This document shows positions 33,466 through 43,668 of a stretch of 64,000 bases of DNA, one piece after another. This DNA is from Mesohalobacter halotolerans. Its GTDB lineage: Bacteria; Bacteroidota; Bacteroidia; Flavobacteriales; Flavobacteriaceae. The position numbers and the translations under genes are program-made. Within the stretch, counting starts at the first letter, position 1, and the number at the start of each line of letters is the position of its first letter. The notes under the pieces are model-generated. The model was not told the DNA's origin. It searched no databases and worked only from the letters and a program-made list of their open reading frames with translations. Where the stretch lies: the NCBI RefSeq assembly GCF_006120725.1, contig NZ_SWMU01000001.1:558001-622000 (forward strand). The letters are read 5' to 3'.

Positions 33466-34746
33466 ATGTACAAAATTTGCTTAGCCTTGTTATGTCCGTT
33501 TATAATGGTTTTCAGTTGTCAGGATAACAATTCAACAACAGAAAATTCTAAGGTTGAAAAAACTCAAGTTGCTAAAGCTCCTGTTGAAAAAATCATAAAA
33601 GCTTACGGATTTACACTAAATAATTATAACGTCATTAATGATACGGTTTCAAAAGGCGACTTTTTTGGCTCTATCATGGATAAACACGGTGTAACTCCAA
33701 GTGAGGTTTATGAAATTACGCAAAGCATTCCTGATACTGTTTTTGATTTTAAACGCATTAATGTCGGTAAACCTTACACTATTTTAAAAACCAAAGATGA
33801 CAGTATAAATAAACCCTATGCCTTTATTTATGAACATAATAAAATAGATTATACTAAAGTATTTTTAGGCGATAGTATTTATGCAGAAAAAGCAAAAAAG
33901 CCAGTAACTGTTAAGAAGAAAACAGCTTCAGGCGTTATCAACTCTTCCTTATCTTTGACCATAGATGAAGCAGGTTTAGATTATATGCTTACCAATCGTT
34001 TGGCAGATATTTATCAATGGACCATTGACTTTTTTAGAATTAAACCCGGTGACAGATTTAAAGTCATTTTTAAAGAAAAATACATTAATGATACCATATA
34101 TGCTGGAATCAAAAGCGTAGATGCTGTCCTTTTTGAACATGAAGGTGAGCCATATTATGCCTTTGAATACGAAGTGGATTCGCTAACGGGTAGAACAGAA
34201 TACTTTGATGAAAAGGCTAAAACTTTAAGGCGATTTTTCCTAAAGGCACCAGTCCAATACTCACGTATTTCTTCACGCTATAGTCCAAGACGTTTTCATC
34301 CTGTACAAAAACGCTGGAAAGCTCACAAAGGCACAGACTATGCTGCAGGTCGCGGTACACCAATTTGGTCTACAGCTGATGGTGTTGTGATCAAATCCAG
34401 CTATACCAGAGGCAATGGAAACTATGTCAAAGTCAAACATACCAACAAGTATACCACCCAGTATTTGCATATGAGTAGAAGAGCTGTTAAAGTAGGACAA
34501 CGCGTCAAGCAAGGTGAAATTATCGGTTACGTAGGCAGTACAGGTTTAGCCACTGGTCCACATGTGTGTTATAGATTTTGGGTAAATGGAAGACAAGTTG
34601 ATCCTTATAAACAAGATTTACCTGATGCTGAACCTATGCCTGAAGCAATTAAACCTTCTTATTTTGAATTTATCACAGATCTGAAAGCAGAGTTGGATCA
34701 AAATTTTATTGAAGACAAGGCTCAAGTCGCCAATAGCAGTTTATAA
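33466..34746 (+). CDS. M23-family peptidoglycan peptidase-like lipoprotein
   Basis: This 426-residue protein has a lipoprotein signal with lipidated C18 (MVFSC), an N-terminal ~240-residue region with a LysM-like/OapA-like segment, and a C-terminal LytM (M23) domain (about 280-385). H287 and D291 (HKGTDYAAG) are the first zinc ligands and H366 the catalytic His. The usual HLH motif reads HVC, so the third zinc ligand is C368 instead of His. It probably cleaves peptide cross-links in the cell wall. It follows a sigma/anti-sigma pair and precedes a methyltransferase gene by 1 base. Confidence 0.9.
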   Translation: MYKICLALLCPFIMVFSCQDNNSTTENSKVEKTQVAKAPVEKIIKAYGFTLNNYNVINDTVSKGDFFGSIMDKHGVTPSEVYEITQSIPDTVFDFKRINVGKPYTILKTKDDSINKPYAFIYEHNKIDYTKVFLGDSIYAEKAKKPVTVKKKTASGVINSSLSLTIDEAGLDYMLTNRLADIYQWTIDFFRIKPGDRFKVIFKEKYINDTIYAGIKSVDAVLFEHEGEPYYAFEYEVDSLTGRTEYFDEKAKTLRRFFLKAPVQYSRISSRYSPRRFHPVQKRWKAHKGTDYAAGRGTPIWSTADGVVIKSSYTRGNGNYVKVKHTNKYTTQYLHMSRRAVKVGQRVKQGEIIGYVGSTGLATGPHVCYRFWVNGRQVDPYKQDLPDAEPMPEAIKPSYFEFITDLKAELDQNFIEDKAQVANSSL

Positions 34747-34747
34747 T

Positions 34748-35374
34748 ATGAAGACCAAAGAAGCCTACAATCTTTGGGCTGCTGAATACGATTCTGATTT
34801 AAATAAAACCAGAGATTTAGATCAGAAGAAAACCCGAGAAATTCTTAGCCAACTCAATTTTAAACACGTATTAGAGATAGGATGTGGAAGTGGAAAGAAT
34901 ACGATGTATTTTGCTGAAAAAGCTCAAACAGAAATAGCAATTGATTTTTCAGAAGAAATGCTCAAATTAGCTCAAGAAAGAATTAATTTAAAGCATGTCA
35001 TTTTTAAAAATGTTGATTTGCTAAAATCTTGGCCAATTGAAAACGATTTTGCAGATTTAATTAGTGCAAATTTAGTTTTGGAGCATATCAAAGATTTAAA
35101 TCACATATTTCAACAAGCTTATAAAAAACTAAACTCTAAAGGCCTGTTTTATATTAGCGAACTGCACCCTTTTAAACAATATAAAGGAAGTAAAGCCAGG
35201 TTTGAAATTGATGGAAAAAGTCATGTTTTAGAAACGTTTACACATCATATTTCAGACTTTATCAATAAGGCAAAAATTAATAACTTTAGCCTAGTAGATC
35301 TCCAAGAGTCTTTTGATGAGGAAACAAAAGAAACACTTCCTCGTTTAATTCATTTTGTGTTTAAAAAATCCTAG
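34748..35374 (+). CDS. SAM-dependent class I methyltransferase
   Basis: This ~208-residue protein has motif I VLEIGCGSGKNTMYF, then AIDFSEEMLKLAQERI and DFADLISANLVLEHI, the Rossmann-fold methyltransferase pattern. The frame opens at 34709 inside the preceding gene, but ATG 34748, one base after that stop, gives the natural start (MKTKEAYNLWAAEYD). The substrate is unknown; the fold is shared with small-molecule and quinone methyltransferases. It ends 9 bases from the convergent DUF2807 gene. Confidence 0.87.
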   Translation: MKTKEAYNLWAAEYDSDLNKTRDLDQKKTREILSQLNFKHVLEIGCGSGKNTMYFAEKAQTEIAIDFSEEMLKLAQERINLKHVIFKNVDLLKSWPIENDFADLISANLVLEHIKDLNHIFQQAYKKLNSKGLFYISELHPFKQYKGSKARFEIDGKSHVLETFTHHISDFINKAKINNFSLVDLQESFDEETKETLPRLIHFVFKKS

Positions 35375-35383
35375 AGGTTAAAC

Positions 35384-36064
35384 TTAGTTTTTTAAAATTG
35401 TAATATCTCCACCGAAAGATGTTTTTTCATTCACATATTTAGGGTTACCATATATATCAATATCACCTCCAACAACAATTTTTGCCTCGCAATTTTCTGA
35501 GGCAAACACATCAGCATTCCCACCATAGGTGACTTTAACTTTGGTGTTTTTTGTTTCTAAATTTCGCCCTCTGTATTCACCACCGGTATTGACTAAAATA
35601 TCTTGATTTTTACTTTTACCTCTTATGTCGATGATTGCACCTGAGAGTGCTTTTAGCTCAAGAGATTCTGTATTAAACTCTCCTGAAACCACTGCACCTT
35701 CGGTTGCTCGGATAAAAAAGCGATTGGTTTTAATCAAGTTTTGAATTTCTACTGTAGAGCCTTGCACCGCATTGAGGCGGTCAATATTTTTGGTAAAGAC
35801 TTTCAGTTTTAAAGGGAAATCACCGTCAAATATTGTACCCAGTGATAAGCCTATTCTGAGTTCATAATCGTCAACTTTATAGTTTATAGCGTCTAACACA
35901 CGCTCCTCAGCAACAATTTTGTTCTCATTGGCATTGGTTGTTAATTCTACCTGTATACCAGCAGAAACTTTGACAGCTTGAATGTTTTTGTTGACTTTAA
36001 TTTCCTTTTGCCCAAAACTTAAGGCAGGTAACAATACGATTATGACTAGAATTAATTTTTTCAT
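35384..36064 (-). CDS. DUF2807 (GIN domain) secreted protein
   Basis: This 226-residue protein has a signal peptide (KKLILVIIVLLPALSFGQ) followed by a putative auto-transporter-like adhesin domain of beta repeats (ALSGAIIDIRGKSKNQDIL, GGEYRGRNLETKNTKVKVTYGGNADVFASE), as in the DUF2807 family common in Bacteroidota. It is probably periplasmic or surface-exposed; the molecular role of the family is unknown. It overlaps the thioredoxin gene by 4 bases, so the two are coupled. Confidence 0.85.
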   Translation of the reverse strand: MKKLILVIIVLLPALSFGQKEIKVNKNIQAVKVSAGIQVELTTNANENKIVAEERVLDAINYKVDDYELRIGLSLGTIFDGDFPLKLKVFTKNIDRLNAVQGSTVEIQNLIKTNRFFIRATEGAVVSGEFNTESLELKALSGAIIDIRGKSKNQDILVNTGGEYRGRNLETKNTKVKVTYGGNADVFASENCEAKIVVGGDIDIYGNPKYVNEKTSFGGDITILKN

Positions 36065-36360
36065 GAATGTTGATTAATGACATTAATAATATCCTCTTTT
36101 TGTAAAACACTGCTTTGTCTCCACATTTGCTGTCCACTTTTAAATAGCATCATGGTCGGGACACCACGAACTTGATATTGAGCGGCAAGATTTTGGTTTT
36201 TATCAACATCAATTTTAATGATTTTGATATTGTCTTTTAATTCACTTTTCACCTCTTTTAAAATGGGTGCTAACATTTTGCAGGGACCACACCAATCGGC
36301 GTGAAAATCAATTAATACAGGAGTTTCGCTTTTAATAATGCTGTTAAAATTTGAATTCAT
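36061..36360 (-). CDS. Thioredoxin
   Basis: This 99-residue single-domain thioredoxin has the active site WCGPCKM, preceded by VLIDFHADW, and the cis-proline in VRGVPTMMLF. No signal peptide is present, so it is cytoplasmic. It reduces disulfides in target proteins. It lies in a minus-strand row secA, DUF4199, thioredoxin, DUF2807 and overlaps the last by ATGA. Confidence 0.93.
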   Translation of the reverse strand: MNSNFNSIIKSETPVLIDFHADWCGPCKMLAPILKEVKSELKDNIKIIKIDVDKNQNLAAQYQVRGVPTMMLFKSGQQMWRQSSVLQKEDIINVINQHS

Positions 36361-36416
36361 TTTCTTTGTTTTTACATGGCTTAGTCGTAAACTTTAATTT
36401 GAACTTAAAAAAACAA

Positions 36417-36905
36417 TTACGAGTTTTGTTTTGATTGACGTTTAACAAATAATCCCACAATAGCTGAAATCATAACGCCAAAAGCCAAATAAAACATGAT
36501 TGCTTGGCTAATATAGGTATTAAGGTTGAAAAGTTGTTTGGTCAATTCTTGGCTCACACCTCTTTCAGCACTGGCGTTTTGTGCAATTTCAAAAAATTCT
36601 GGTGAGACGTATTCTGCCATCACATATACGGGTCCGGGTGATAATCCTGCAACCAATAAGCTTAACAACGATCCTGACAAAAAAGCTTTTTGCCAGGTCA
36701 TTTCACCTTTGTAGTAATCTTGACGTTTTTGACTTAAACTCATGAATATACATAAGCTCAATGGTAATAGCATAACTAGACTGACTATAGAATGGTAGTC
36801 GATATACTCGCTGTGTAAGCCCAAGTATTTTTCAATATAAATCCAAATGAGGTTGATTCCCGTAAAAATCGATGCCCATTTAAATTCAATTTTAAATTTT
36901 TCCAT
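36417..36905 (-). CDS. DUF4199 membrane protein
   Basis: This 162-residue protein has four hydrophobic helices (about 10-27, 38-58, 72-95 and 132-155), a hydrophilic loop carrying FFEIAQNASAERGVS, and a basic C-terminus, matching the DUF4199 family of Bacteroidota inner-membrane proteins of unknown function. It starts 14 bases after the secA stop and is probably co-transcribed with it. Confidence 0.8.
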   Translation of the reverse strand: MEKFKIEFKWASIFTGINLIWIYIEKYLGLHSEYIDYHSIVSLVMLLPLSLCIFMSLSQKRQDYYKGEMTWQKAFLSGSLLSLLVAGLSPGPVYVMAEYVSPEFFEIAQNASAERGVSQELTKQLFNLNTYISQAIMFYLAFGVMISAIVGLFVKRQSKQNS

Positions 36906-36919
36906 GATATTAAGAGGGC

Positions 36920-39900
36920 TTAATTTTGATCAACTAAAACCCATTGGCCTTGATTAATCATTGGAATAGCCTTTTTGTATTTTAAACTTTTATTCTCTCC
37001 TGTTTGAACATTTTTAATGGTCACCATATCGTTTCTGCCTATTTTAGGTTTGTCTCTCACAATAGTTTCGACAACTTGGCGGCCTTGAATGCTCGCGTTT
37101 TGTCCAGCTTGTCTCGCAGCGGCAGCACGTTCATCTAGATTTTGAATTTCATCTTTGCGGGTTTGCACTTTATCGGGTTGACGTCTTTTTCTTGCTTCCT
37201 GAATATTGGTGCTGTCTCTCTCAGGCAGTTCGCCTTTAAATAGGAATGATACGACATCTTTGTTGACTTCATCTAGCATGACCTTAAAGAGTTCAAAAGC
37301 CTCAAACTTATAGATCAACAACGGGTCTTTTTGTTCGTGAACTGCCAGCTGAACACTTTGTTTGAGTTCATCCATTTTACGTAAATGGTTTTTCCAAGCT
37401 TCATCAATAATGGCTAAGGTGATATTTTTTTCGAAATCGGTCACCAATTCTTTACCATTACTTTCATAGGCTTTTTTCAAATTGGTAGCCACTTGAAGTG
37501 TTTTTTGCCCATCGGTAAACGGGACGGCAATGCGTTCAAAGCGATCGCCTTGGTTTTCATATACTTGTTTTATGACGGGGAAAGCTTGCTCGGCACTTCT
37601 TTCCATTTTTTCTTCGTAGCGCTTATAGGCTTCTTCGTAGACTTTATCTATCAGCTTTTCTGTAGATATTTTTTTGAATTCAGTTTCGTCGACAGGCGAT
37701 TCCATTGCAAAAAAGCGGATGAGTTCAAAATCAAAATTGGCGAAATCTTCAGCTTGTTTGTTGAGGTTGACGATACTTTCAGTGGTATCGTAAATCATAT
37801 TGGCAATGTCTATTCGTAAGCGTTCTCCAAATAAAGCATGATAACGCCGCTTGTAAACCACTTCACGTTGAGCGTTCATGACGTCATCGTATTCTAAAAG
37901 ACGTTTACGAATACCAAAATTATTTTCTTCTACTTTTTTCTGGGCACGCTCAATTGAATTTGAAATCATTTTATGTTGAATGACTTCGCCTTCTTTTAGT
38001 CCCATACGGTCCATCAATTTGGCAATACGTTCACTACCAAACAAACGCATGAGGTTATCTTCAAGCGACACGTAAAACTGCGAGCTTCCGGGATCACCTT
38101 GACGACCTGCACGACCTCTCAACTGTCGGTCTACGCGTCTGGAATCGTGACGTTCTGTACCGACGATTGCCAAACCACCGGCTTTTTTAACCTCATCAGT
38201 AAGCTTAATGTCAGTACCACGTCCAGCCATATTGGTGGCAATAGTTACCACGCCACTATCACCTGCTTCAGCCACAACATCGGCTTCGCGCTTGTGCAAT
38301 TTGGCATTGAGAACGTTGTGTTTAATTTTTCTGATGTTAAGCATTTTACTGAGCAATTCAGAAATTTCAACAGAAGTTGTACCTATCAACACTGGTCTTC
38401 CCGCTTTGGACAAATTGACGACGTCGTCGATGATGGCGTTGTATTTTTCGCGTTTAGTTTTGTAGACCATATCTTCCTTATCGTCGCGAGCAATGGGTTT
38501 GTTGGTAGGAATCTCAATAACATCCAATTTGTATATTTCCCAAAATTCGCCTGCTTCTGTAATTGCTGTACCTGTCATCCCAGACAGTTTGCTATACATT
38601 CTAAAGTAGTTTTGCAACGTGACCGTCGCAAAAGTTTGTGTAGCGTCTTCAATTTTGACATTTTCTTTAGCTTCAATGGCTTGGTGCAAACCGTCTGAAT
38701 AGCGACGGCCGTCCATAATACGTCCGGTTTGTTCATCGACAATTTTGACTTTATTGTCCATGACGACATATTCGGTGTCTTTTTCAAATAAGGTGTAAGC
38801 TTTTAACAACTGACGCATAGTGTGGATGCGTTCGCTTTTTACCCCAAAATCTCTGTAAAGTTCTTCTTTTTTAGCAATTTCTTCATCTTTCGGAAGATTT
38901 TCACTTTCAATTTTGGCAATTTCAGTGCCGAGTTCAGGCATGACAAAAAAGTCTGGATCGTCTTCACCTGATAAAAAATCGACACCCTTATCGGTTAAAT
39001 CAATTTGATTGTTTTTTTCTTCAATCACAAAATACAAGTCTTTATCGACTGTAGGCATTTCGCGATTGTTGTCTTGCATATAAAAGTTTTCAGTCTTTTG
39101 CAAGAGTTGTTTGATGCCTTCTTCACTTAAATATTTTATAAGGGCTTTATTTTTAGGCAAACCGCGATACACGCGATACAATTTTAAACCACCTTCTTTA
39201 GTTTCTCCTTCGGCAATGAGTTTTTTAGCTTCAGCGAGTTCTTTGACCAAGAATTTTCTTTGAATTTCAACCAGCTCATTTATTTTGGGTTTCAATTCGT
39301 CGTATTCGTGCACATCGCCTTTTGGTACCGGACCAGAAATGATTAATGGGGTACGGGCTTCGTCGATTAAAACCGAATCGACTTCGTCAACAATTGCGTA
39401 ATTGTGCTTACGCTGAACTAAGTCATCTGTGGAGTGGCTCATGTTGTCACGCAAATAATCAAAGCCAAATTCATTATTAGTTCCGTAAATAATATCACAT
39501 TTATAAGCTTCTCGTCGTTCGGCAGAATTGGGTTTGTAATAATCTATACAGTCTACACTTAAACCGTGAAATTGAAAAATTGGAGCCATCCACGCACTAT
39601 CACGTTTAGCGAGGTAGTCATTTACAGTCACCAGATGAACACCATTGCCTGTCAAGGCGTTGAGATACATGGGTAATGTCGCTACCAAAGTTTTTCCTTC
39701 ACCCGTTTGCATTTCAGCAATTTTACCTTGGTGCATCACTATACCACCTATAAGCTGCACATCGTAGTGAATCATGTCCCAGGTGATAGGCTTACCAGCG
39801 GCATCCCAAGAATTGGACCAAATGGCATAATCATCATCGAGGTTGATATAGTCTTTTTGGGCAGAAAGCTCTCGGTCAAATTCTGTGGCTTTAACGCGGA

Positions 39901-40285
39901 GTTCAGTGTTGTGAAAGAAGCGTTTTGTGGTTTCTTTGACCACTGCAAATGCTTCGGGCATTATTTCATCTAAAACTTTTTCAGAGTTTTCATAGACCAC
40001 ATCTTCTAAGTCATCAATTTGTGAATAAATATTTTCCTTTTCGTCAATATTTTCACATTCATCTGCTTCTTTTTTAAGTGCTTCTATTTTACTCAACTCT
40101 TCTTCGTTTGCGGCTTTAATCTTAGCTTTAAAATCAGCTGTTTTTTGCCTAAGCTGTTCTAAATCAAGTTTTTCAAGTTCAGATTCATAAGATTTAATCT
40201 CGTCAACAATTGGATATATTTGTTTAAGGTCTTTCTTAGTTTTATCACCAACAAAGGTTTTAAGTACGGTATCTAAAATGCCCAT
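36920..40285 (-). CDS. secA: Preprotein translocase ATPase SecA
   Basis: This 1121-residue motor drives proteins through SecYEG. Walker A is in [16 protein letters not shown], and the DEAD-box region in [21 protein letters not shown]. The second motor domain has [13 protein letters not shown] and [13 protein letters not shown]. It is about 220 residues longer than E. coli SecA, with an inserted stretch at about residues 330-460 between the nucleotide-binding halves, as in other Bacteroidota. The end ([10 protein letters not shown]) has no CxC...CH zinc tail. It is the first gene of a minus-strand operon. Confidence 0.97.
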   Translation of the reverse strand: MGILDTVLKTFVGDKTKKDLKQIYPIVDEIKSYESELEKLDLEQLRQKTADFKAKIKAANEEELSKIEALKKEADECENIDEKENIYSQIDDLEDVVYENSEKVLDEIMPEAFAVVKETTKRFFHNTELRVKATEFDRELSAQKDYINLDDDYAIWSNSWDAAGKPITWDMIHYDVQLIGGIVMHQGKIAEMQTGEGKTLVATLPMYLNALTGNGVHLVTVNDYLAKRDSAWMAPIFQFHGLSVDCIDYYKPNSAERREAYKCDIIYGTNNEFGFDYLRDNMSHSTDDLVQRKHNYAIVDEVDSVLIDEARTPLIISGPVPKGDVHEYDELKPKINELVEIQRKFLVKELAEAKKLIAEGETKEGGLKLYRVYRGLPKNKALIKYLSEEGIKQLLQKTENFYMQDNNREMPTVDKDLYFVIEEKNNQIDLTDKGVDFLSGEDDPDFFVMPELGTEIAKIESENLPKDEEIAKKEELYRDFGVKSERIHTMRQLLKAYTLFEKDTEYVVMDNKVKIVDEQTGRIMDGRRYSDGLHQAIEAKENVKIEDATQTFATVTLQNYFRMYSKLSGMTGTAITEAGEFWEIYKLDVIEIPTNKPIARDDKEDMVYKTKREKYNAIIDDVVNLSKAGRPVLIGTTSVEISELLSKMLNIRKIKHNVLNAKLHKREADVVAEAGDSGVVTIATNMAGRGTDIKLTDEVKKAGGLAIVGTERHDSRRVDRQLRGRAGRQGDPGSSQFYVSLEDNLMRLFGSERIAKLMDRMGLKEGEVIQHKMISNSIERAQKKVEENNFGIRKRLLEYDDVMNAQREVVYKRRYHALFGERLRIDIANMIYDTTESIVNLNKQAEDFANFDFELIRFFAMESPVDETEFKKISTEKLIDKVYEEAYKRYEEKMERSAEQAFPVIKQVYENQGDRFERIAVPFTDGQKTLQVATNLKKAYESNGKELVTDFEKNITLAIIDEAWKNHLRKMDELKQSVQLAVHEQKDPLLIYKFEAFELFKVMLDEVNKDVVSFLFKGELPERDSTNIQEARKRRQPDKVQTRKDEIQNLDERAAAARQAGQNASIQGRQVVETIVRDKPKIGRNDMVTIKNVQTGENKSLKYKKAIPMINQGQWVLVDQN

Positions 40286-40309
40286 AATGTGTTATAAATT
40301 TTGCAATGT

Positions 40310-40317
40310 CAAAGTTA
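40310..40317 (-). promoter_or_regulatory. Candidate -7 element for secA
   Basis: The minus strand reads TAACTTTG, an exact match, 24 bases before the secA ATG. Confidence 0.45.
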
Positions 40318-40512
40318 AAACAAAAAACATGCTAAGGTTGTCAGTTGCGTTAAAATTTAGTGGTTAACGTATTTCCTGTGCCATATTGACACGATATTTA
40401 GATTTATGATTTCAGATGTTTAAAGTCTCTTGTATGGTCTTGACTGGATTATCTAAAAGCAATAATTATTTAGTATTAATCATATCATCGGTTAAACTTT
40501 AATCTCTTAAAT

Positions 40513-40541
40513 AAAAAAGCCCCTTTAATGTCGAAAGAGGC
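40513..40541 (-). terminator. Rho-independent terminator after the DUF2795 gene
   Basis: On the minus strand GCCTCTTT pairs with AAAGGGGC (one T-G wobble) around a 7-base loop and runs into TTTTTT. It lies 30 bases beyond the DUF2795 stop. Confidence 0.8.
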
Positions 40542-40571
40542 AGATAATAGAATGTAATAATGTGTAAAAGA

Positions 40572-40793
40572 TTAATATTCGTCTTCGTTCCAAAGGTAGT
40601 CTTCGTCGGTGGGGTAGTCTGGCCAGATTTCTTCTATGGAGTCATAAGTATCACCTTCATCTTCAATAGATTGTAAATTTTCAACAACTTCTAGAGGTGC
40701 GCCAGTTCGGATAGCATAATCTATTAATTCGTCTTTGGTGGCAGGCCAAGGCGCATCACTCAGGTAAGACGCTAACTCTAAAGTCCAATACAT
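40572..40793 (-). CDS. DUF2795 small acidic protein
   Basis: This 73-residue protein has an N-terminal half (ASYLSDAPWPATKDELIDYAIRTGAPLEVVENLQSI) that fits the DUF2795 helical domain, while the C-terminus is very acidic and aromatic (YPTDEDYLWNEDEY). Function is unknown; it is cytoplasmic. It has its own well-formed promoter and terminator, so it forms a single-gene unit between secA and purH. Confidence 0.82.
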   Translation of the reverse strand: MYWTLELASYLSDAPWPATKDELIDYAIRTGAPLEVVENLQSIEDEGDTYDSIEEIWPDYPTDEDYLWNEDEY

Positions 40794-40816
40794 GTCTTTA
40801 AATTTTTATATTTCTG

Positions 40817-40824
40817 CAAAAGTA
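40817..40824 (-). promoter_or_regulatory. Promoter of the DUF2795 gene (-7 with -33)
   Basis: The minus strand reads TACTTTTG, and TTG at 40846-40844 lies exactly 19 bases upstream. This is the best two-part match to the Bacteroidota promoter (TTG-N19-TAnnTTTG) in the window. Confidence 0.65.
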
Positions 40825-41029
40825 ATTTTTTTGCCGAGATTTGCAAGTTTATTAGAGATTATTTTGAACGGTCTTAATTTGTTTAGAAATATGACTTAAA
40901 ACATTGAAAATCAACATAAAAAATTTAAGTTTTGTCAAATATTTATATTATACATCAATTTATTTAATAAATATTTAAAAATTATCAGATTTGAAGCTTT
41001 AAAAAACGTCGTTTTTATTTATAAAAACT

Positions 41030-41037
41030 TAGCTTTG
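41030..41037 (+). promoter_or_regulatory. Candidate -7 element for purH
   Basis: TAGCTTTG matches TAnnTTTG, 22 bases before the purH ATG. Confidence 0.45.
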
Positions 41038-41059
41038 CAAAAACCTATTTCACAGACTT

Positions 41060-42592
41060 ATGAATCATCAAAAACCCATAAAATCTGCACTAATCTCCGT
41101 ATTTCACAAGGACGGATTAGAGCCGATTATTGAAGCTTTAAAGGCGCATAATATCAAAATATATTCCACTGGTGGCACGCAAAAATTTATAGAGTCTCGC
41201 GGCGCTGAGGTGACTGCTGTAGAATCGCTCACAGATTACCCTTCTATTCTCGGTGGGCGCGTAAAAACTCTTCATCCTAAAGTATTTGGTGGGATTTTAA
41301 GTCGAAGAGATAACGATACTGACAAAAAGACTTTAAACGACTATGCGATTCCCGAGATTGACTTGGTGATTGTAGACCTTTATCCGTTTGAAGAAACCGT
41401 AGCATCAGGTTCAAGTCATGGAGACATTATTGAAAAGATAGATATTGGAGGTATTTCATTGATTCGTGCAGCTGCAAAAAATTACAAAGACGTGCTTTGT
41501 GTAGCTTCACAATCTGACTATCAGTCAGTTTTGGAAGTTTTAAACAAACCTATTGCTGAAAGTAGCCTAGAAGAGCGAAAATCTTTTGCGGTTAATGCTT
41601 TTGCAGTGTCGTCTCATTATGACACTCATATATTTAACTATCTTAACCAACCCAAAACCAATGAAGAATTAAGACTTTCTGAACAACATGTGATGGGTTT
41701 ACGATATGGGGAAAATCCGCATCAAAATGCAAATTTCTACGGTAATTCTGAAGAGGTTTTTGAACAATTACACGGTAAAGAATTATCTTACAACAATCTT
41801 TTGGATATCGATGCTGCTGTAAACTTGATTAATGAATTTCAAGGTGAAGCGCCAACGTTTGCCGTTTTAAAGCATAATAACGCTTGTGGCTTAGCGCAAA
41901 GACATACAGTTTTAGAGGCATATAAAGATGCTCTGGCCGGTGATCCGGTTTCGGCTTTTGGTGGAATTTTAATTACAAATACAACTATTGATAAGGCAAC
42001 GGCTGAAGAAATACATCAGCTGTTTTGTGAAGTCGTTATTGCCCCTGAATTTGATGATGACGCCCTTGAGATTTTAAAAGCCAAAAAAAATAGACGCTTA
42101 TTGATTTTAAAGCAAAGTGCTTTTTCAAATAAAATGATCAGAACTTGCCTCAACGGTGTTTTGGTTCAAGACCGAGATTTAAAAACCGATCAAAAAGAAC
42201 ATTTTAAAACCGTAACTTCTCAAAGCCCGTCGGAGCGAGAAATAGAAGATTTGGTTTTTGCCTCTAAGATTTGTAAACACACTAAATCTAACACTATTGT
42301 TTTAGCTAAAAACAAACAATTGATTGCCAGCGGAACAGGCCAAACCTCACGTGTTGACGCTTTAAAACAAAGTATAGAAAAGGCTAAACATTTTAAATTT
42401 GATTTAAATGACGCCGTTATGGCAAGTGATGCTTTTTTTCCTTTTCCAGACTGTGTGGAAATTGCTGATAAGGTTGGGGTTACATCTGTAATTCAACCTG
42501 GAGGCTCAATTAAAGATGAATTGAGCATCAAATATTGTGACGACAATAATATGAGTATGGTGATGACTGGAATACGACATTTTAAACATTAA
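41060..42592 (+). CDS. purH: Bifunctional AICAR formyltransferase / IMP cyclohydrolase
   Basis: This 510-residue protein catalyses the last two steps of IMP synthesis. The N-terminal ~190 residues are the MGS-like cyclohydrolase (ISVFHKDGLEPIIEAL, IYSTGGTQKFIE, GGRVKTLHPKVFGGIL). The rest is the formyltransferase, with LRYGENPHQ, the catalytic Lys-His in LKHNNACG, and DAFFPFPDCVEIA. Length is as expected. It is followed by the mre operon, which has its own -7 element. Confidence 0.97.
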   Translation: MNHQKPIKSALISVFHKDGLEPIIEALKAHNIKIYSTGGTQKFIESRGAEVTAVESLTDYPSILGGRVKTLHPKVFGGILSRRDNDTDKKTLNDYAIPEIDLVIVDLYPFEETVASGSSHGDIIEKIDIGGISLIRAAAKNYKDVLCVASQSDYQSVLEVLNKPIAESSLEERKSFAVNAFAVSSHYDTHIFNYLNQPKTNEELRLSEQHVMGLRYGENPHQNANFYGNSEEVFEQLHGKELSYNNLLDIDAAVNLINEFQGEAPTFAVLKHNNACGLAQRHTVLEAYKDALAGDPVSAFGGILITNTTIDKATAEEIHQLFCEVVIAPEFDDDALEILKAKKNRRLLILKQSAFSNKMIRTCLNGVLVQDRDLKTDQKEHFKTVTSQSPSEREIEDLVFASKICKHTKSNTIVLAKNKQLIASGTGQTSRVDALKQSIEKAKHFKFDLNDAVMASDAFFPFPDCVEIADKVGVTSVIQPGGSIKDELSIKYCDDNNMSMVMTGIRHFKH

Positions 42593-42597
42593 TTGAT

Positions 42598-42605
42598 TAC
42601 TTTTG
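42598..42605 (+). promoter_or_regulatory. Candidate -7 element of the mre operon
   Basis: TACTTTTG is an exact match in the 37-base gap between purH and mreB, 24 bases before the mreB ATG. Confidence 0.45.
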
Positions 42606-42629
42606 TCAATTGATTATTAAACGACAAGC

Positions 42630-43658
42630 ATGGGTTTTTTTGATTTTTTAACTGAAGATATAGCAATAGACTTAGGAACGGCTAATACGCTGATAATTCA
42701 CAACGACAAAGTCGTTATAGATGCACCTTCTATTGTAGCCAGAGACCGCGAATCCGGAAAAATTATAGCAGCAGGGAAAGAAGCTTCTATGATGCAAGGA
42801 AAGACCCATGAAAATATCAAAACCATTAGACCATTAAAAGATGGTGTTATTGCAGATTTTGATGCGAGTGAGCAAATGATAAGTATGTTTATTAAGGAAA
42901 TCCCAGCCTTAAAAAAACGCTTGTTTTCACCGTCACTTCGTATGGTGATTTGTATTCCTAGCGGAATTACAGAAGTGGAAATGCGTGCGGTTAAAGACAG
43001 TGCTGAACGTGTCAATGGTAAAGAAGTCTATTTGATACACGAACCTATGGCAGCAGCTATCGGAATAGGCGTTGATATCATGCAGCCCAAAGGGAATATG
43101 ATTGTGGATATTGGAGGCGGAACTACTGAAATAGCTGTTATAGCCCTAGGTGGAATTGTTTGTGATAAGTCTGTAAAAATTGCCGGAGATGTCTTCACCA
43201 ACGATATCATTTATTACATGCGAACGCAGCACAATCTTTTTATAGGTGAACGCACAGCAGAAAACATTAAAATTCAAATAGGTGCAGCGACAGAAGATCT
43301 TGAAACACCACCGGAAGATATGAGTGTTCAAGGTCGAGATTTGTTGACGGGTAAACCCAAACAGGTTGAAATTTCAAGCCGTGAAATTGCAAAAGCACTA
43401 GATAAATCTATATTGAGAGTTGAAGACGCCGTAATGGAGACTCTCTCTCAAACACCACCTGAATTGGCTGCTGATATATACAATACAGGAATTTACTTAG
43501 CGGGTGGTGGTTCTATGTTGAGAGGTTTAGACAAAAGGTTATCTCAAAAAACAGATTTACCTGTTTTTATAGCAGAAGATCCACTAAGAGCTATCGTGAG
43601 AGGAACTGGAATGACTCAGAAAGATTTAGAACGTTTTAAGCCTGTATTAATCAAATAA
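42630..43658 (+). CDS. mreB: Rod shape-determining protein MreB
   Basis: This 342-residue bacterial actin homologue assembles under the inner membrane and steers wall synthesis. The N-terminal DIAIDLGTANTLI, MVIDIGGGTTEIAVIALGG and the C-terminal GIYLAGGGSMLRGLD nucleotide-binding motifs are present. The N-terminal GFFDFLTED could be the membrane-contact peptide. It leads a five-gene elongasome operon (mreB, mreC, mreD, mrdA, rodA), showing that this organism is a rod or can be rod-shaped. Confidence 0.97.
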   Translation: MGFFDFLTEDIAIDLGTANTLIIHNDKVVIDAPSIVARDRESGKIIAAGKEASMMQGKTHENIKTIRPLKDGVIADFDASEQMISMFIKEIPALKKRLFSPSLRMVICIPSGITEVEMRAVKDSAERVNGKEVYLIHEPMAAAIGIGVDIMQPKGNMIVDIGGGTTEIAVIALGGIVCDKSVKIAGDVFTNDIIYYMRTQHNLFIGERTAENIKIQIGAATEDLETPPEDMSVQGRDLLTGKPKQVEISSREIAKALDKSILRVEDAVMETLSQTPPELAADIYNTGIYLAGGGSMLRGLDKRLSQKTDLPVFIAEDPLRAIVRGTGMTQKDLERFKPVLIK

Positions 43659-43668
43659 ATGAATATGC

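Noticed and set aside
38099-38698. 199-codon open frame on the plus strand inside secA
   Set aside because: It is antisense to highly conserved secA codons and its translation is Cys/Phe/Ser-rich without any recognisable motif, the usual shadow of an AT-rich coding strand.
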